A DNA stretch of 52,195 nucleotides from Gammaproteobacteria bacterium (GCA_030430155.1 JAUIFV010000009.1:1-52195); one strand, 5' to 3'. Counted from the stretch's first letter, positions 36,202 to 47,000 are shown. Notes: generated by a model from the sequence alone, not told the origin. Translations and numbers: made by a program.

Positions 36202-38049
36202 TCAGCGGCGTTTCTTCGCCAGGCCCGCGTTGAGCGCCTTGTCCATCCAAGGCCCGAGTCTTTCGATCAGATCGCTCAAGCCGGCGGTTTTGCCAGTGGC
36301 GTCGCGAAACCAGTCCGGCAACTCATCGCTATGGCCCACCTCACTGAGCTTGGCGCGCAGCTGTGCGGCCATCGCCGGGCATTCCTCCAACGCATAGGCG
36401 TAGCCGATCATCCACTCCAGCTCGCCCTCGCGCTGTCCCCAGGGGTCGAACTGGCGCAGGTGCTCGCGCAGGCCTTCGACCTGATCGAGCAGAGCGCGGC
36501 CGGCCGCGGTAGGCGATTTCAGCCAGTGATAGAAGCCGATCAGGGCGGCCAGCGCGCCGACGATGATCGCCAGCCCGGCCAGCCCGGTGGTGGCGGCAAA
36601 GACCATCAGGCCGAAGATCTCGCCGGCCACAAAAGGAATCGCGAAGAAGGTCAGAAACAGCGCGCCGGCGCCATCGCCCAGGCCTGCGGCGCTGCGCCAC
36701 ATGGTCAGCACCTGGCTGACCAGGATGTACACGCCAAAGCTCCAGCCGCTCAGCCACACCGTCATGAACGCGCCGATGGCGCTCTTCTCCAGGCTGTCCT
36801 GGAACAGGATCAGCACCGCGAAGGTGGCCACGGCGATCGCCAGGCCCGGCCACCAATAGCCGAAGTTGCTGCGGAAATGGGTGCGCTCGTGCACCGCCAG
36901 CAGGGCCTGTCGGTGGCGTTTCAGCGCGTGGTTGAGGCGGCTGTAGTTGGAGCGGGATATACGCAGGGTATCGCTGCGATCAAACAGCGCAGCCTTGAGC
37001 TTGGCCAAGGCGACCAGCTGCGGCGCCTGATCGCCGGCACGGTGCAGGGTCAGTCCGGCCGCGTCACGCTCGATGCGCAGCTGGCCGCAGGTGGCCAGGG
37101 CTATGATGTCGGCGGCCAGGGACTGGCGTTCGTAGCGCAAGCGCTCGATCAGCCGCGCGCCGCCGGGCGAGACCCCGGCCGGGGCGGCGAAGGTCATCGC
37201 TCTGGGCCCCGGCGACGGGTCGCGGCCCACCTGCAGCCAGATCCACAGGAAATAGCCCCACAGCGCCAGCAGACCGAGGAAGGCCCAGCGATGGCCACGC
37301 GGCAGGCTATGCCAGCGCTGCAGCCAATGGCCATCGCCCTGCGCCGGTTGAAACTGCAGCTCAAAGCTGAGGTTCTCGCCCGGCCACAAGCGACGATCCA
37401 TGGCCACCCACAGCGGTCCGTCGGCGAGTACCTCGACCTTGGCACCGTCGCTGGCGCTCAGCCTGACCGATTCCCGATCCACATTGGGCGGCAGGTGAAT
37501 GCTGATCTGGGTCTTGTCCACCGGCACCTGCCAGTCACCGTCCAGCAGCCAGTCCAGGCTGCTGCCCAGTGCGGTTTGTACCCGTTGCGGAATCTCATAG
37601 TGCAGCTCGAAATCGTGCTGTCCCGGTCCCAGCGCGGTCGAGCCCTCGCCGATATGGACCCGCGTGCCTTCGCTGACGTCATCGACGCGAAAGTTCGCGG
37701 GGACGCCGTTGATGGAGGCGGAAAGGATGTTGATCTCGGCCAGCTGCATGCCGCTGTACAAGTCGAAGTAGTCGCCGCCCAGGTCGCGATAGATGCCGTT
37801 TTGAAACTGTCCGCGCTGCGCCCACACGGTGATTTTCTCGGTAACCCGAACGGTGCCGTCGGCGAGTATCTGCAGATCCACGTCCCAGTAGCGGACCCGC
37901 TCACGATGCGGCTCGTCCACCTGTGCCGCCGCACCGGGCGGCAGTTCCAGCTGATCGGGCGTTGATTGCTGCGCCTGCAGCGGCGCGGCGGCCAGCAGCA
38001 GCCACGCGGCTGCGAGTGCGGGGAGCAGATTGCGCCACCGCCGCTTTAC
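36202..38049 (-). CDS. DUF2207 membrane protein with unresolved start
   Basis: About 615 residues. It has a signal peptide (NLLPALAAAWLLLAAAPLQAQ), an N-terminal extracytoplasmic DUF2207 beta domain (RYWDVDLQILADGTVRVTEK, FQNGIYRDLGGDYFD), a membrane helix, and a C-terminal region with several more helices. The family is common and its role unknown. No ATG, GTG or TTG lies between the signal peptide and the 180-bp element upstream; the frame stays open through that element to GTG 38217 or 38277. Either an unusual start codon is used or the element has replaced the original start. The first coordinate is the codon (GTA) where the plausible leader begins. Confidence 0.72.
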   Translation of the reverse strand, partial: VKRRWRNLLPALAAAWLLLAAAPLQAQQSTPDQLELPPGAAAQVDEPHRERVRYWDVDLQILADGTVRVTEKITVWAQRGQFQNGIYRDLGGDYFDLYSGMQLAEINILSASINGVPANFRVDDVSEGTRVHIGEGSTALGPGQHDFELHYEIPQRVQTALGSSLDWLLDGDWQVPVDKTQISIHLPPNVDRESVRLSASDGAKVEVLADGPLWVAMDRRLWPGENLSFELQFQPAQGDGHWLQRWHSLPRGHRWAFLGLLALWGYFLWIWLQVGRDPSPGPRAMTFAAPAGVSPGGARLIERLRYERQSLAADIIALATCGQLRIERDAAGLTLHRAGDQAPQLVALAKLKAALFDRSDTLRISRSNYSRLNHALKRHRQALLAVHERTHFRSNFGYWWPGLAIAVATFAVLILFQDSLEKSAIGAFMTVWLSGWSFGVYILVSQVLTMWRSAAGLGDGAGALFLTFFAIPFVAGEIFGLMVFAATTGLAGLAIIVGALAALIGFYHWLKSPTAAGRALLDQVEGLREHLRQFDPWGQREGELEWMIGYAYALEECPAMAAQLRAKLSEVGHSDELPDWFRDATGKTAGLSDLIERLGPWMDKALNAGLAKKRR

Positions 38050-38088
38050 GGCGGCCGCAGTAGGAGAGGTATGAGAAATGTGGGCTAG
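38048..38088 (+). repeat. Partial copy of the 180-bp element (3' end only)
   Basis: Matches 38228-38268 over 41 bp with two mismatches, one of them at the outer edge. It abuts the full element B directly and shares its CTAG end, and overlaps the 5' end of the DUF2207 frame. Confidence 0.85.
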
Positions 38089-38268
38089 CCCGCCTTTCCC
38101 ATACCTGTCCGTAGCGAGGGCGCCGAGAACGTGGTGTGGTGCGGTGCGCGGACTGGAAGACCGCGTAGGCGTAGTCGAAACTACGTCAAGCGGGCTGGAG
38201 GGAGCACGCCGCGCCACGCCGCGGAGATCGGCGGCCGCAGTAGGAGAGGTATGAGAAATGCGGGCTAG
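38085..38268 (+). mobile_element. 180-bp element with terminal inverted repeats, copy B
   Basis: A 184-bp unit with 21-bp terminal inverted repeats, CTAG outermost, that match at 19 positions. It carries an internal hairpin at 38170-38185 (CGTAGT / ACTACG around CGAA). About 100 internal bases align with element A at 39116-39292. It has no coding capacity for a transposase, so it resembles a MITE. Its right end contains the TAG stop of the Rieske gene. Confidence 0.8.
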
Positions 38269-38588
38269 TCGTCCCACCGATGGTCTCGCGTGTAGATGCC
38301 GTCATCACGCACCTGCACCGGGAACACCCTGGTGTCGGTCAACGCTGGCGGGCCGAGCACCTTGCCGCTGCGCAGATCGAAGCGTGAAGCATGCCGCGGG
38401 CATTCCAGCTGGTAACCGCACAGCTCACCGCCAGCCAGCTCGCCGCCGTCATGGGTACAGACGTCCTCGATGGCGAAATACTCATCGCCCACCCGATAAA
38501 CCGCGACCAGGGTGTCGTCGAACTCGACGATGGCGAACTCGCCGTCAGCCAATTCATCCGGTCCGCAGGCGCGCAGCCAGTCAGTCAT
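38265..38588 (-). CDS. Rieske [2Fe-2S] ferredoxin-like protein of the suf operon
   Basis: A 107-residue small Rieske protein. The cluster ligands are CTH (DVCTHDGG) and CPRH (LECPRHASRF), giving the two-Cys, two-His set. It is of the non-heme oxygenase ferredoxin type and is often the last gene of suf operons in Xanthomonadales, where it may be an electron donor. Its stop codon TAG lies inside the terminal repeat of element B. Confidence 0.9.
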   Translation of the reverse strand: MTDWLRACGPDELADGEFAIVEFDDTLVAVYRVGDEYFAIEDVCTHDGGELAGGELCGYQLECPRHASRFDLRSGKVLGPPALTDTRVFPVQVRDDGIYTRDHRWDD

Positions 38589-38659
38589 AGTCGGTCCGCA
38601 GTGCAGGGACAGGGGTGAAGGATAGCGGGATTGATCAACCGCGGGGCAACAACATTCCG

Positions 38660-39130
38660 CTAAGCAGTTTCGGTGGTGGTCGCCTTCTCGCCGGCCAACG
38701 CTGCCTGCAGCGCGGCAATCGGCAGAGTCACCGCACGCCGCCGCGAGGGATAGGCACGCACCCCAGCCAGCGCCGCCAGCTCGCCCAGATCCGGATCCAG
38801 CGGCTGGTCGGGCTCGGCCTCCAGGCTGGCCCGGGCGCGAGCCGCGTAGTCACGCGCGGCATCCAGCGCCATTCCGCGCACCATCTCGGTCAACATCGAC
38901 GCCGCCGCAATGGTCAGCGCGCCGGCCTCGGCCTCAAAGCGTGCGTCGAGGATCTGCTCATCGGCAATCCGCAGGCGCATATCGATGCGATCCCCACAAA
39001 GCACGTTGTGCCCCAGCGCCTGATGCGTGGCGCCATCCAGCGGCCCCCGATTACGCGGCTGCCGATGATGCCCCAGCACCACATTGCGATAGGTTTCCGC
39101 CCAGGAAGGATCCCCAGCCTGCATTTTCAT
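38660..39130 (-). CDS. SufU/NifU-like scaffold protein lacking two conserved cysteines
   Basis: A 156-residue protein with the IscU fold: ETYRNVVLGHHRQPRNRG, NVLCGDRIDM, LTIAAASMLTEMVRG, VRAYPSRRRAVTL. In SufU, three Cys bind zinc or cluster; only the first (CGDR) is kept here. The second is Ala (EAGALTI where GEGCSIS is usual) and the third is Ala (RRRAVTL where IKCATL is usual). It is unlikely to bind a cluster in the normal way. The first codons, MKMQA, are encoded by the terminal repeat of element A, and no ribosome-binding site is clear. Confidence 0.8.
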   Translation of the reverse strand: MKMQAGDPSWAETYRNVVLGHHRQPRNRGPLDGATHQALGHNVLCGDRIDMRLRIADEQILDARFEAEAGALTIAAASMLTEMVRGMALDAARDYAARARASLEAEPDQPLDPDLGELAALAGVRAYPSRRRAVTLPIAALQAALAGEKATTTETA

Positions 39131-39292
39131 GAGGTTTCTACTGCGCCCGCCGGAGAGCCGCGGTGGCGCGGCCTGCTCCCTACGATCGACTCGACGTACT
39201 GCCGAGTACGCCTTCGCCGATCTTCAGTCCGCGGTCCGCACCACAGCGCCTCTCCGACGGGCTCGCTACGAAAACTCATGAAAATGCAGGCT
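39116..39292 (-). mobile_element. 180-bp element with terminal inverted repeats, copy A
   Basis: A 177-bp unit bounded by an 18-bp perfect inverted repeat (AGCCTGCATTTTCATGAG at 39116-39133 and its complement at 39275-39292). It is in opposite orientation to copy B. The internal hairpin at 39195-39210 has CGTACT / AGTACG, so one base pair is swapped relative to copy B while pairing is kept. It lies between sufS and sufU and supplies the sufU start codon. Confidence 0.82.
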
Positions 39293-39317
39293 TGGTCATG
39301 CCGCGATTCTACTCTCT

Positions 39318-39389
39318 GCTCAGCCCTCAGCCCTCAGCCCTCAGCCCTCAGCCCTAGCTGGGCCCTGAGCCCTCTCCCCTGGGCCCTTT
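39318..39389. repeat. Compound heptad array downstream of sufS
   Basis: Four perfect CCTCAGC units (39325-39352) with partial flanking units are followed by GGGCCCT-type heptads to 39389. It starts 14 bp after the sufS stop, within the suf transcript. Confidence 0.85.
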
Positions 39390-39402
39390 CTCCGCGCCTG
39401 AG

Positions 39403-40638
39403 CTACGCCAGCATCCCCCGCGCCCGCTCCAACCCGGCAACGAGCAGATCAATCTCCGCGCGCGTGTTGTAGACCCCCAGTGAAGCACGCAGGGTGGCCG
39501 AGACGCCGAAGCGCTGCATCAGCGGGTGGGCGCAATGATGGCCGGAGCGCACCGCGATGCCCTCCTGGTCGAGGATCATCGCCAGATCGTGGGCGTGGGC
39601 GCCGTCGATGACAAAGGAAAACACCGGCACCTTGCCGGCTGCGCTGCCGATCATCCGCAAACCGGGAACGGCCTGCAGGGCGGCTGCAGCGTAGGCGCCC
39701 AACTCCGCCTCATGGGTGCGCAGCTGAGCCACGCCCAGCTGCTGCAGCCAGTCGATGGCCGCGCCCAGGCCGATCATGCCGGTGATGTTCGGCGTGCCGG
39801 CTTCAAAGCGATGCGGCGGGGCAGCGAAGGTGGTGCCGTCGAAGCTGACCCGGTCGATCATCTCGCCGCCACCCATGAACGGCGGCATCTGCGCCAGCAG
39901 CTCGGCTCGCCCCCACAGCGCGCCGGTGGCGGTGGGTCCGTACAGCTTGTGACCGGTGAAGCAATAGAAATCGCAGCCCAGGGCCTGCACGTCTACGGCC
40001 AGATGCGGTACCGCCTGCGACCCGTCCACCAGCACCGGCACGCCGGCGCCGCGGGCCAGAGCGCTGATCTGTTCGATGGGGTTGACCGTGCCCAGCACAT
40101 TGGAAACGTGGACCACGCCGATCAGCCGGGTGCGCTCGTTGATCATCTCGCCCAGTCGGGCCAGATCCAGACTGCCGTCATCGAGCACTGGCGCCGCCAC
40201 CACCTTGGCGCCCACCTCGGCGGCAATCAGCTGCCAGGGTACGATGTTGGCGTGATGCTCCATCTCGGTAACCAGGATCTCGTCACCCTCGCGCAGGCGC
40301 GGGCGCAGATAGCTGCGCGCAACCAGATTGATGGCCTCGGTGGTGCCGCGGGTATAGACGATCTGCTGCGCATCGGGCGCATTGATCAGCCCGGCGATCT
40401 TGCCGCGCACCGCCTCATAGGCCGCGGTGGATTCCTCGCCCAGGGTGTGTACGGCGCGAGCCACGTTGGCATTGTGCAGCCGATAGTGTTCGCTGACCGC
40501 ATCGATTACCGCCTGCGGCTTCTGCGCCGTGTTGGCGCTGTCCAGATAGACCAGCGGCTTGCCGTGGATCTGCCGCTGCAGGATCGGAAACTGGCCGCGC
40601 AGATCGACCACCTCGGCGTCTTTGGTCGGGGCGTTCAT
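39403..40638 (-). CDS. sufS: Cysteine desulfurase SufS
   Basis: A 411-residue group II cysteine desulfurase. PLP lysine is in FTGHKLYGPT, the upstream EMEHHANIVPW block binds PLP, and the persulfide-forming Cys is in RSGHHCAHP near 366. It takes sulfur from cysteine for the SufBCD scaffold. ATG 40638 with AAGGAGAG upstream overlaps the sufD stop (ATGA), so it is coupled. Confidence 0.96.
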   Translation of the reverse strand: MNAPTKDAEVVDLRGQFPILQRQIHGKPLVYLDSANTAQKPQAVIDAVSEHYRLHNANVARAVHTLGEESTAAYEAVRGKIAGLINAPDAQQIVYTRGTTEAINLVARSYLRPRLREGDEILVTEMEHHANIVPWQLIAAEVGAKVVAAPVLDDGSLDLARLGEMINERTRLIGVVHVSNVLGTVNPIEQISALARGAGVPVLVDGSQAVPHLAVDVQALGCDFYCFTGHKLYGPTATGALWGRAELLAQMPPFMGGGEMIDRVSFDGTTFAAPPHRFEAGTPNITGMIGLGAAIDWLQQLGVAQLRTHEAELGAYAAAALQAVPGLRMIGSAAGKVPVFSFVIDGAHAHDLAMILDQEGIAVRSGHHCAHPLMQRFGVSATLRASLGVYNTRAEIDLLVAGLERARGMLA

Positions 40639-41806
40639 GGCTGCTCTCCTTGATCGAGTTTGGCGATGGCGCTGTCCACCCTGGCCTCGACCACGGCCAA
40701 CAGCTCCGGCTGCAGATCCTCCAGCGCGTGGCGACAAAAGGAGGCCATCAGCAGGGCCCGCGCCTGCGCCTTGGGCAGACCGCGTGAGCGCATGTAGAAC
40801 AGCGCCTGCGGATCGAGCTGTCCGATCGCCGCGCCGTGCGCCGCCTTGACGGCGTCGGCGTAGATTTCCAGCTCCGGTTTGGCGTCGATCTCGGCGTGCG
40901 GTGAGAGCAGCAGGCTGGCCGTGTTCAGCGCCGCATCGCTGCCGTCGGCGCCGGCCTCGATGAGGATGCGGCCGTTGAAGATGGCCCGCGCGCGCTGCGC
41001 CGCCACCCCGCGCCAGCGCATCTGCGAGCGGCTGTCGCCGACCGCGTGGATCACTTCCAGCTGGGTGTCGGCGTGGCGCTTGCCGGTCAGCGGCAGCAGG
41101 CCATGGGAGACCAGTTCGGCGTCCTTGCCGGCCAGGCGCACGCGCAGATCATGCCGACTCCAGCCGCCGCTGAGCTCCAGGCTGTGGTGGACCAGCCGCG
41201 CGCCGGCGGCCAGATCGAATTCACTGCGCACGATCAAATGGTCCGGCTCGCTCGCCTCGACCAGACGCAGCCAGTGCACCTTGGCGCCTTCGCCGATCGC
41301 TATCTGCTGCAGCAGATTGGTCAGATGGCCGTCATTCTCGCCGCGATAGTGCTCGATGACGGTGAGCTCCGCGCCGGCCGGGATGCGGATCTGCTGATGG
41401 CGATGCGGCAGTTCGGCCGACAGGGTGGACTGTGGCTGCAGATACAGCGGCTGTGCGTCGCCCTGATCCAGCACCAGGCGATGGCAGCCGGCGGCGCGGG
41501 CCAGCCAGGCAAAGCTTTGCGCGGCGTCGCGGCGCTCATCGTCGACCACCGCGGGCAGTCGCTGCCAGTCGGGCGTTCCGGCTTCCCCCGGTTGCCGCAC
41601 GGACAGGTCCAGCACATCGGCCGCCTGCGCCGCCTCGCCGGCGCGCAGGGCGCGCTGCAGCATGCGCAGCGAGGAATAGCGCCAGCTCTCGGTACGCGCC
41701 ACCGGCAGGCCGGCTAGGGAAGCGATTTCCAGCGCCTGCGCCGCGCCCGGGTCGTCGCCCGCGCGGGCGCGCAGCGGCGCCTGCAGCTGATCGAGCAGGG
41801 CCGTAC

Positions 41807-41810
<4 letters not shown>
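40635..41810 (-). CDS. sufD: Fe-S cluster assembly protein SufD
   Basis: A 391-residue beta-helical SufBD-family protein with AHGAAIGQLDPQALFYMRSR and GADGSDAALNTASLLLS, the conserved C-terminal core. It forms the SufBC2D scaffold with SufB and SufC. Its ATG overlaps the sufC stop by four bases. The conserved C-terminal His of AHGA is present. Confidence 0.95.
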
Positions 41811-42571
<761 letters not shown>

Positions 42572-42615
42572 GTTCAAACTCGTCTTGTCTTGATGGGATC
42601 GACCAGCGGCTAGTG

Positions 42616-43110
42616 CTAGTCGGTCTTGTTTCTGCCTCGCGTTGCGGCGGCGGCAGCTTCCGCGGCGTCAACTTTCTCGCCGAGACGTTCCAGATCCGCC
42701 AAGTCGCCGAGGCGGCCAGTTGCTCGCTTGTTGGTTTTGAAGTCCTCCAAGCCCAGAAAGCTCAGTCTCAACCCCTCGAACTCCGCTTCAATCCGGTTGG
42801 ACCACGCCGATTCAAATTCCAGGCCTGTCGCGAAATTCAGCAGATCAACACGATTGGGCTCACGCCCCAGTTGCAGCATTGCGCGACCGTGCTCGAGCGA
42901 CATCAGGTCCTCGCCAACCGCGCCGAAACCGAATGCCTCTATCGCATTGCGAGCTTTCTCCAAATTGGCTCGATCATTGGCGAGCCAGATGTCCAAGTCC
43001 TTGGTGTAGCGCGGATGTCCATGCACAGCCAACGCGTGGCCGCCGGAAATCAAGAAACGCACTTCATGGGAAAGCAACAATGCGAGCAACTCTTTCAAGT
43101 CGGGGCTCAT
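42616..43110 (-). CDS. Nucleotidyltransferase-fold protein inserted in the suf operon
   Basis: A 164-residue protein of the MNT/AbiEii-like nucleotidyltransferase fold: RFLISGGHALAVHGHPRYTKDLDIWLA, given here in two parts as GGHALAVHG and KDLDIWLA, has the GG loop and the D-x-D metal site, and a third acid in NRVDLLNF is plausible. Such small NTases occur in toxin-antitoxin or abortive-infection modules and act by nucleotidylating RNA or protein. It overlaps the preceding small gene by 47 bases and sits between sufB and sufC, which are normally adjacent. Toxicity is not proven. Confidence 0.82.
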   Translation of the reverse strand: MSPDLKELLALLLSHEVRFLISGGHALAVHGHPRYTKDLDIWLANDRANLEKARNAIEAFGFGAVGEDLMSLEHGRAMLQLGREPNRVDLLNFATGLEFESAWSNRIEAEFEGLRLSFLGLEDFKTNKRATGRLGDLADLERLGEKVDAAEAAAAATRGRNKTD

Positions 43111-43275
43111 GGTCGCGTCTCCATGCGTGGAACTCAGATCGAATTTGTTCGACGGCGGCCAAACGCTCGCTCACCGGAACGCTCAACCAATAGCGCAAAC
43201 TTGCGTTATCGGCATCAATCTCCGAGTCGCGGAGCAAGCGCACCGTGGAGATCAACTCACTCTTGGGGTCTGCGC

Positions 43276-43279
<4 letters not shown>
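43064..43279 (-). CDS. Small helical partner of the nucleotidyltransferase
   Basis: A 71-residue, all-helical, charged protein ([20 protein letters not shown] core). From memory, small proteins with a YWLS-x-x-PEER-x-x-A-V-E motif are often encoded just upstream of nucleotidyltransferases like the next gene, as a paired module. Its ATG 43279 overlaps the sufB stop (ATGA), so it is translationally coupled to sufB, and its 3' end overlaps the nucleotidyltransferase gene. It could be an antitoxin. Function unknown. Confidence 0.72.
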
Positions 43280-44741
<1,462 letters not shown>

Positions 44742-44745
<4 letters not shown>

Positions 44746-45218
44746 GCGTTTGTCTCCATGACCACGCGCGGCATGGGCTGCGCGCGTTCAACGGTTACCT
44801 TGGGGGTCCAGCCTTGCGCCGGCGCGACCATGTCGGTCAGGGTCACCGCGCGCAGCGCGGTTTCGATGGCGTAGCCGATCTTGCGCCAGTTGCCGCGCAC
44901 CTGGCAGTGGCTCTCGTGGCTGCACTGTCCGGGGTGCATACTGCACTCGGTCATCGCGAAAGGGCCGTCAATCGCGACCAGGATGTCGGCCACGCTGATT
45001 TCATCTGGCTCACGCGCCAATCGATAGCCGCCGTGGGCACCGCGTACCGATTCCAGCAAGCCGGCCCGGGCCAGCATCTTCAGCAGCTTGGCCACCGTCG
45101 GCGGCTCCAGGCGCGCACGCTCGGCGATTTCGGGGGCCCCGCACAGCCGTTGCGGCTCGCTGGCCAGCAGCGTCATCACCACGGTGGCGTAGTCGGTGAG
45201 CTTGTTGAGTCGGAACAC
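44742..45218 (-). CDS. Rrf2-family Fe-S regulator of the suf operon
   Basis: A 158-residue winged-helix repressor: [13 protein letters not shown] recognition region, [24 protein letters not shown] wing, and cluster-binding cysteines in [16 protein letters not shown]. Such SUF regulators sense [Fe-S] status and control their own operon. The start is GTG 45218. Coupled to sufB. A short palindrome upstream may be its operator. Confidence 0.92.
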
Positions 45219-45235
45219 GAAGCAAGATCCGCGCT

Positions 45236-45250
45236 AAATAGGACCTAAAT
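45236..45250. promoter_or_regulatory. Candidate suf operon operator
   Basis: AAATAGGACCTAAAT contains the palindrome TAGGACCTA, about 20 bp upstream of the regulator start, in the only gap before the operon. Position fits autoregulation by the Rrf2 protein; the sequence does not clearly match a known IscR site. Confidence 0.35.
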
Positions 45251-45308
45251 GGTACCTTTTGGCGCGAGCCTCATCAAGCTGGGGCGCTCGCTGTGCGCTG
45301 CGCAGCGT

Positions 45309-46877
45309 TCAGTCCTTGCCGTCGTACTCCAGGCTGTCGGAGTCTGCTTCGCCGTCGTCCTTGCTGTCCCCGTCGTCGTCGGCGATCTTGAAACTGGCGC
45401 GGCCGAGCGACCGCTCCGGCTCCTTGATCTTGAACTTGGGCTCGGTGCTGGGCAGCGGATCAGGCTCGCGCGCCGAAAACACCGCGCGCCCGCTGATCGG
45501 GGCACCGCTGGCCGGCTCGTCAGAGCTGGCCTCCAGCTGATACTTGGCGATCTTCTCCGCCCACTCGTCGGCCGGCGCCGCTGCCGCGTCAGATTCGGCT
45601 CCGGCCTTGTCCTTCGCGGCCGCTTGCTCGCTGCCGGCCGGTTTCGGGTCGTCGCCGACCTGAAAGCTGGCACGGCCCGTAATCACCGGCGCGGCGCTGG
45701 CCTCCATGTCTTCCAGACTCAAGCCGCTCTGCTCGGCAGGCGGCGGCTGCGGCGGCGCTTTCGGTGCTGCCGGCTCAGGCGGCGTCGCGGGCGGATCCTC
45801 GGCGAGGCTGAAACTGGCTCGCCCGGCGCCGGTGCCGCCGGGAGCGGTGGTTTGCGCGGGCTTGGGCGGCACTTCCGCGGCCGGCTTGGGCTCTGCGGGT
45901 TGATCTGCTGCGGGTTGATCTGCAAGGGTGAAACTGGCCCGCCCGCCACCGGCATCGCTAATTACGGGGCTGATCTGTGCCGGTTTGGTCGGCTCACTCG
46001 CTGCCCCTGGCGGCGGCGAGCCGGCCGCGGGCTGCGCTGGTTCGGGCTCATCCGGCACGGCGAAGCTGGCTCGGCCGCTGTAGGCCGGCGTTGGCGGCTT
46101 GGCCTCAGCTGGCGGAGCCGGTTCGGGCGCGGAGTGATCGGCCTCGTCGATGGCAAAGCTGGCTCGACCGCTCGCTGCCGGAGGCGCGGCCGGAGCGGGT
46201 TCCTCGACGCCGAAACTGGCCCGGCCCTGCGGCGGCGGTGGCGGCGCTGCCGGCGTTGGCTGCTCGACCGCGAAGCTGGCGCGGCCTTGTTCTGGCGCGG
46301 CGGGTGTGGGCTGCGCCGCTGCGTCGGTCTGATCGGCATCGGCCAGCGCGGCGATGTCCGCCGCGGCGCCGGCGTCCAAGTCGGCGCCGGTTTCGGCGAA
46401 CAGCTTGGAGATGGTGCGCTCCGGCGGTGGTTCCTGCTTGGCCAGAGTAATCTCGGCGGCCTTGGCAAACAGCGACTTGATGGAGTTGATCCAGCGCTTG
46501 GCGGCAGGCGGCGGCTGCGGCGGCCCCTCCACCGGGCCGGCGGTGGGGCGTCGGCCTTGGCCGTGTGCCCGAGCGACCTTGACCGCCTCAATGGCCAATC
46601 GATCCCAGCGCAGGAAGTGGGTGTCGGGCACGATCACCCAGTCCATGCTCGGCCCGTCTCGGCCCAGCGGGTCCCAAAAACGCGCGCCGGGCAGCGCCAG
46701 CGCCTGCAGGCGCACCCGCCCTTTGAGCAGAAAGGCGGCCCAATCCTGATGCAGATACAGGAAGGCGTGACCGTTGAGCAGCGCGCAAGGCTTGCCGTAC
46801 AGCGTTCCGCTGGTAGCGCTGTGCGAGCGCACCATGTACTCGCGAATCGTGTCGAAGCGCGTACGCGCATTGGCCAT
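45309..46877 (-). CDS. TfoX-like N-domain protein with nine GRASF motifs
   Basis: A 522-residue protein. Residues about 1-110 resemble the N-terminal TfoX/Sxy (YjbR-like) fold (LYGKPCALLNGHAFLYLHQD, FWDPLGRDGPSMDWVIVP). The rest is disordered and rich in Pro, Ala, Glu and Asp, with nine short repeats of GRASF followed by a hydrophobic and an acidic residue (variants GRASFAVE, GRASFAID, GRASFTLAD, GRASFSLAED, GRASFKIAD; one GRAVF), spaced by 13-65 residues. The codons vary between repeats, so the motif is kept at protein level. It may be a scaffold for several copies of one partner. ATG 46877. Cytosolic. Function unknown. Confidence 0.8.
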   Translation of the reverse strand: MANARTRFDTIREYMVRSHSATSGTLYGKPCALLNGHAFLYLHQDWAAFLLKGRVRLQALALPGARFWDPLGRDGPSMDWVIVPDTHFLRWDRLAIEAVKVARAHGQGRRPTAGPVEGPPQPPPAAKRWINSIKSLFAKAAEITLAKQEPPPERTISKLFAETGADLDAGAAADIAALADADQTDAAAQPTPAAPEQGRASFAVEQPTPAAPPPPPQGRASFGVEEPAPAAPPAASGRASFAIDEADHSAPEPAPPAEAKPPTPAYSGRASFAVPDEPEPAQPAAGSPPPGAASEPTKPAQISPVISDAGGGRASFTLADQPAADQPAEPKPAAEVPPKPAQTTAPGGTGAGRASFSLAEDPPATPPEPAAPKAPPQPPPAEQSGLSLEDMEASAAPVITGRASFQVGDDPKPAGSEQAAAKDKAGAESDAAAAPADEWAEKIAKYQLEASSDEPASGAPISGRAVFSAREPDPLPSTEPKFKIKEPERSLGRASFKIADDDGDSKDDGEADSDSLEYDGKD

Positions 46878-47000
46878 CGCCTACCCCTGGAGCGACAACT
46901 GGCGAGCCTCAATCCTAGACCTTGCGCGGTTCGCGGCCAAGCGCAGGGCGGTCAATCGCGGCTGAATCCACAAACGGGTCACACCGGAAGGGCCAGAGCG

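Noticed and set aside
36130-37965. 611-codon open frame on the plus strand
   Set aside because: Antisense to the DUF2207 gene, with no recognisable motifs.
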